DNA of 64,000 nt from Hormoscilla sp. GM7CHS1pb (GTDB taxonomy: Bacteria > Cyanobacteriota > Cyanobacteriia > Cyanobacteriales > Desertifilaceae). The notes beneath the pieces are model-generated. The model searched no databases. It saw only the letters and a list, made by a program, of their open reading frames with translations, and was not told the DNA's origin. The DNA is taken from positions 800,953 through 864,952 of the forward strand of contig JACONN010000005.1 of assembly GCA_014323675.1 (NCBI GenBank), read 5' to 3'. The position numbers and the translations under genes are program-made. Positions 62,170 to 64,000 of the stretch are shown piece after piece (within the stretch, counting starts at the first letter, position 1; every line of letters starts with the position of its first letter).

Positions 62170-63848
62170 TTAAATTCCATGACTCTTGCCAATCACCCAA
62201 TGACGCCGGAAGAAACGGGCCAAAGCAGTTTCTTCTAATGATAGGTAAATCGGGCGTCCGTGGGGACAGGTGTGCGGGTTGCGCGTGCATTTCCATTGGT
62301 CTAAAATGCTTTGCATTTCTGGTAAAGTCAGAGGAGTTCCATTGCGGATGGCACTCCGACAAGCAGTCGCAACTTGCGCTGCTTGTAAGTCCCCTCCTAA
62401 ACTCAGTTCCACGATCGCCTCGGAACAATCTTCTCGTTGGTGCAGCATTTCTGGGGCGCTGCGGACTGCCCAAATTTGCTCCCCGAAGGGTTCTACTTCT
62501 ATCTCTAAACGCCCTAGTTGTTCTAGTTGGGCAGCCGTTAATTGAGAGAGTATTACCGGTGGTTCTAAGTCCACAAGCAACCACCGATCGCGCAACTTTT
62601 CGTACAGAACTCGTTCGTGGGCAATATGCTGTTCTACTAACCACATGCCCCCGGGATGTTCTGCTACAATATAGGTATTGCGAACCTGGGCGATCGCTCG
62701 CAGTTCCAGGAGTGAGGTATCGGAGGGGTTCTCAGTTGCGAGACTGTAATCAATTTCAGCGCCAGAATCTGCGATCAGTTTTCCTACCCGTTCTTGATGG
62801 AACGCTACGGGTAAATTCTCGGGAGTCAGGCGCAATGCTTGTTCGATCGCCCCTTGAATTTGTGCTTGCCAGTATTCTAGTTCGTGTAAGTAGATTTTGG
62901 TTTTGGCAGGATGGCGGTTCCAGTCGATGAATTTGGGCGAAATTAACAGATGTAGGAAGCAGACCGGGTAGCGATCGCGGGGCAAGGTGCGTCCGAAAGC
63001 TGCTAATATAGTTTGCTCTAACTCTGGCGCTTTGACAATCCTGCCATTGGTGGCCACCTTCACCCAATCCGGACGCCGCCGATGGCACCTGTCTGGCAAT
63101 CCCATTACCAACTGAATCTTGCCCGGGTTCTCCTCTGTCTCGCTTTCTGGCGGCGGCGGCACTTCCACTAGCAACTGTTGCAAGTCATGCCAGTGGACGT
63201 TCCGCAACAACTGGGGCATAACTGCTTTCGCCGTGGCACCCGGACTGATGGTCAACAAACATCTTTCTGACTGCTTCACCTGCCAGGTCACCTGGGGATG
63301 GCACAGGGCTATTTGATGGATCGTATTTTGCGCTTGCCGTAACTCCTGTGCTGGAGATAGCAATCCTTGGCGACCGATCGCCCGCGTCCCAAACAGGTTG
63401 TCCACGTATACTATCGTCCCGGGGGCGATCGCCACTCTTTCTTCTTGCATCGGTTCTCCCAAAGCATTGTAGGAGATCCGCCACCTTCAGTTCCCGATGC
63501 CGGGCGACTGCAAATCTCTAACTCTGCCAACTGGGCGATACTATGCAAAGCTTCCCCGCGAAACCCCAAACTGGTAATTTTCCACAGGTCATCGCAGTGA
63601 TGGATTTTACTCGTGCTGTGGGCCGTTGCCGCTTGTCGCAAGTTATCTCTGTCCATCCCCCAGCCATTATCCGCCACCGTCATTCCCCAGGTCTCGGGTT
63701 CTAGTGCGATCGCGATCCGGGTCGCCCCCGCATCCAGGGCATTTTCGACCAATTCTCGCACCACTGCGGCCATGGAGTCTATCACCTCACTGGCAGCAAT
63801 GAGATGCACTACTTCTGCGGGTAGGGGTTCGATCTCTGATACTATCAT
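62170..63848 (-). CDS. mutL: DNA mismatch repair protein MutL, interrupted by a frameshift
   Basis: Mismatch-repair ATPase that links MutS to strand removal. The start is ATG 63848; the N-terminal GHKL ATPase shows VVRELVENALDAGA, VADNGWGMD, HSTSKI and LGFRGEALHS. At 63484-63485 the frame has GG where GGG would give GWRISYNALGEPMQEERVAI; the remaining 440 codons to 62170 are in the next frame. That part carries the dimerisation domain (VRNTYIVAEHPGGMWLVEQH, then IAHERVLYEKL) and the C-terminal CPHGRPIYLSL metal site. The usual endonuclease DQHA is EQHI here. With one base restored the protein is about 560 residues and looks complete. As written it would be truncated after about 121 residues of ATPase domain. 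Confidence 0.9.
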
Positions 63849-64000
63849 TTCCCGTTGACGATCGCCAATCTAGTTAGGACATTTGTATCTAACAATACTT
63901 CTCGTTCCCCGACGGAGCCTGGGAAAGTCATTCGACCTTATCCATTATCCTACAGATGGGATACTTGAGTGAGCAATAGCTTCGTAGCTCAAGGCCAAGG
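63849..64000. other. Upstream region of mutL, no gene seen
   Basis: The last 152 bases hold no coding frame. A half-palindrome CTCGTTCCCCGACGGAGCCT at 63902-63921 belongs to the GTTCCC-type repeat family. The mutL promoter should lie here but no clear boxes were recognised. Confidence 0.45.

Noticed and set aside
62100..62930. 276-codon plus-strand frame
   Set aside because: It lies antisense to clear MutL coding sequence and shows no family features.

Overview
The window comes from a cyanobacterium, most likely a filamentous Oscillatoriales-type species. The octamer GCGATCGC and its core recur throughout, as is typical of cyanobacterial HIP1 sites. Cyanobacterial families are present (DUF3181, COP23, paired Uma2 nucleases, a Ser/Thr kinase with a PsbP-like relative), and the non-coding DNA is full of dispersed palindromic repeats.

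Left arm, 1-25.9 kb: housekeeping genes mixed with decayed and duplicated DNA. In order: the end of an M28 peptidase, a fused HyuA/HyuB 5-oxoprolinase, the three-Cys-motif pair TcmP and DUF5131, then small unknown genes. DUF5131 is split after codon 5 by a 2.4-kb group II intron, and splicing would restore its start codon. Next come thiO, murJ, a tandemly duplicated DUF3181/Uma2 block, moaC and tRNA-Arg(ACG). From 19 to 26 kb almost everything is damaged: a COP23 gene, a protein kinase, a group II intron remnant without its protein, fragments of calcium-binding surface proteins and an IS1182-type transposase fragment.

Centre, 26.2-58.1 kb: one large same-strand cluster for an extracellular-type contractile injection system (eCIS, a phage-tail-like machine). 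It holds a gpV-like spike, gp25-like wedge, two baseplate-J proteins, a tail protein I-like component, a DUF6519/S74 fibre, two sheath proteins, one tube protein, a zinc-ribbon baseplate protein, a very charged repeat protein, a DUF4255 terminator, a AAA+ ATPase, a small conserved protein and an effector. No capsid, portal, terminase or integrase is present, so it is not a prophage. Two features stand out. The second baseplate-J protein carries about two dozen beta-propeller blade motifs in two insertions. The effector joins a DUF4157 leader and metalloprotease-like domain to a C-terminal region that resembles CD38-type ADP-ribosyl cyclases, which points to NAD+ as the target. A second effector leader follows as a fragment. 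Genes for a gpD-like hub, a LysM protein, a PAAR tip and an obvious tape measure are not seen.

Right arm, 58.2-64 kb: a leucine-rich-repeat protein, a large calcium-binding beta-propeller/cohesin-like/dockerin-like protein, and mutL on the opposite strand. The 3' end of the propeller gene and its flank also occur near 25 kb in inverted orientation, so inverted repeats bracket the whole injection-system block.

Many genes here are broken by single-base changes in short runs, mostly losses of one G or C. They include the spike, the second baseplate-J gene (twice), the fibre, both sheaths, the second effector leader, the kinase and mutL itself. Either the assembly has homopolymer errors or the genome really drifts this way; a defective mutL would give the same pattern. 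Where both halves of a gene are clear, they are described as one gene.
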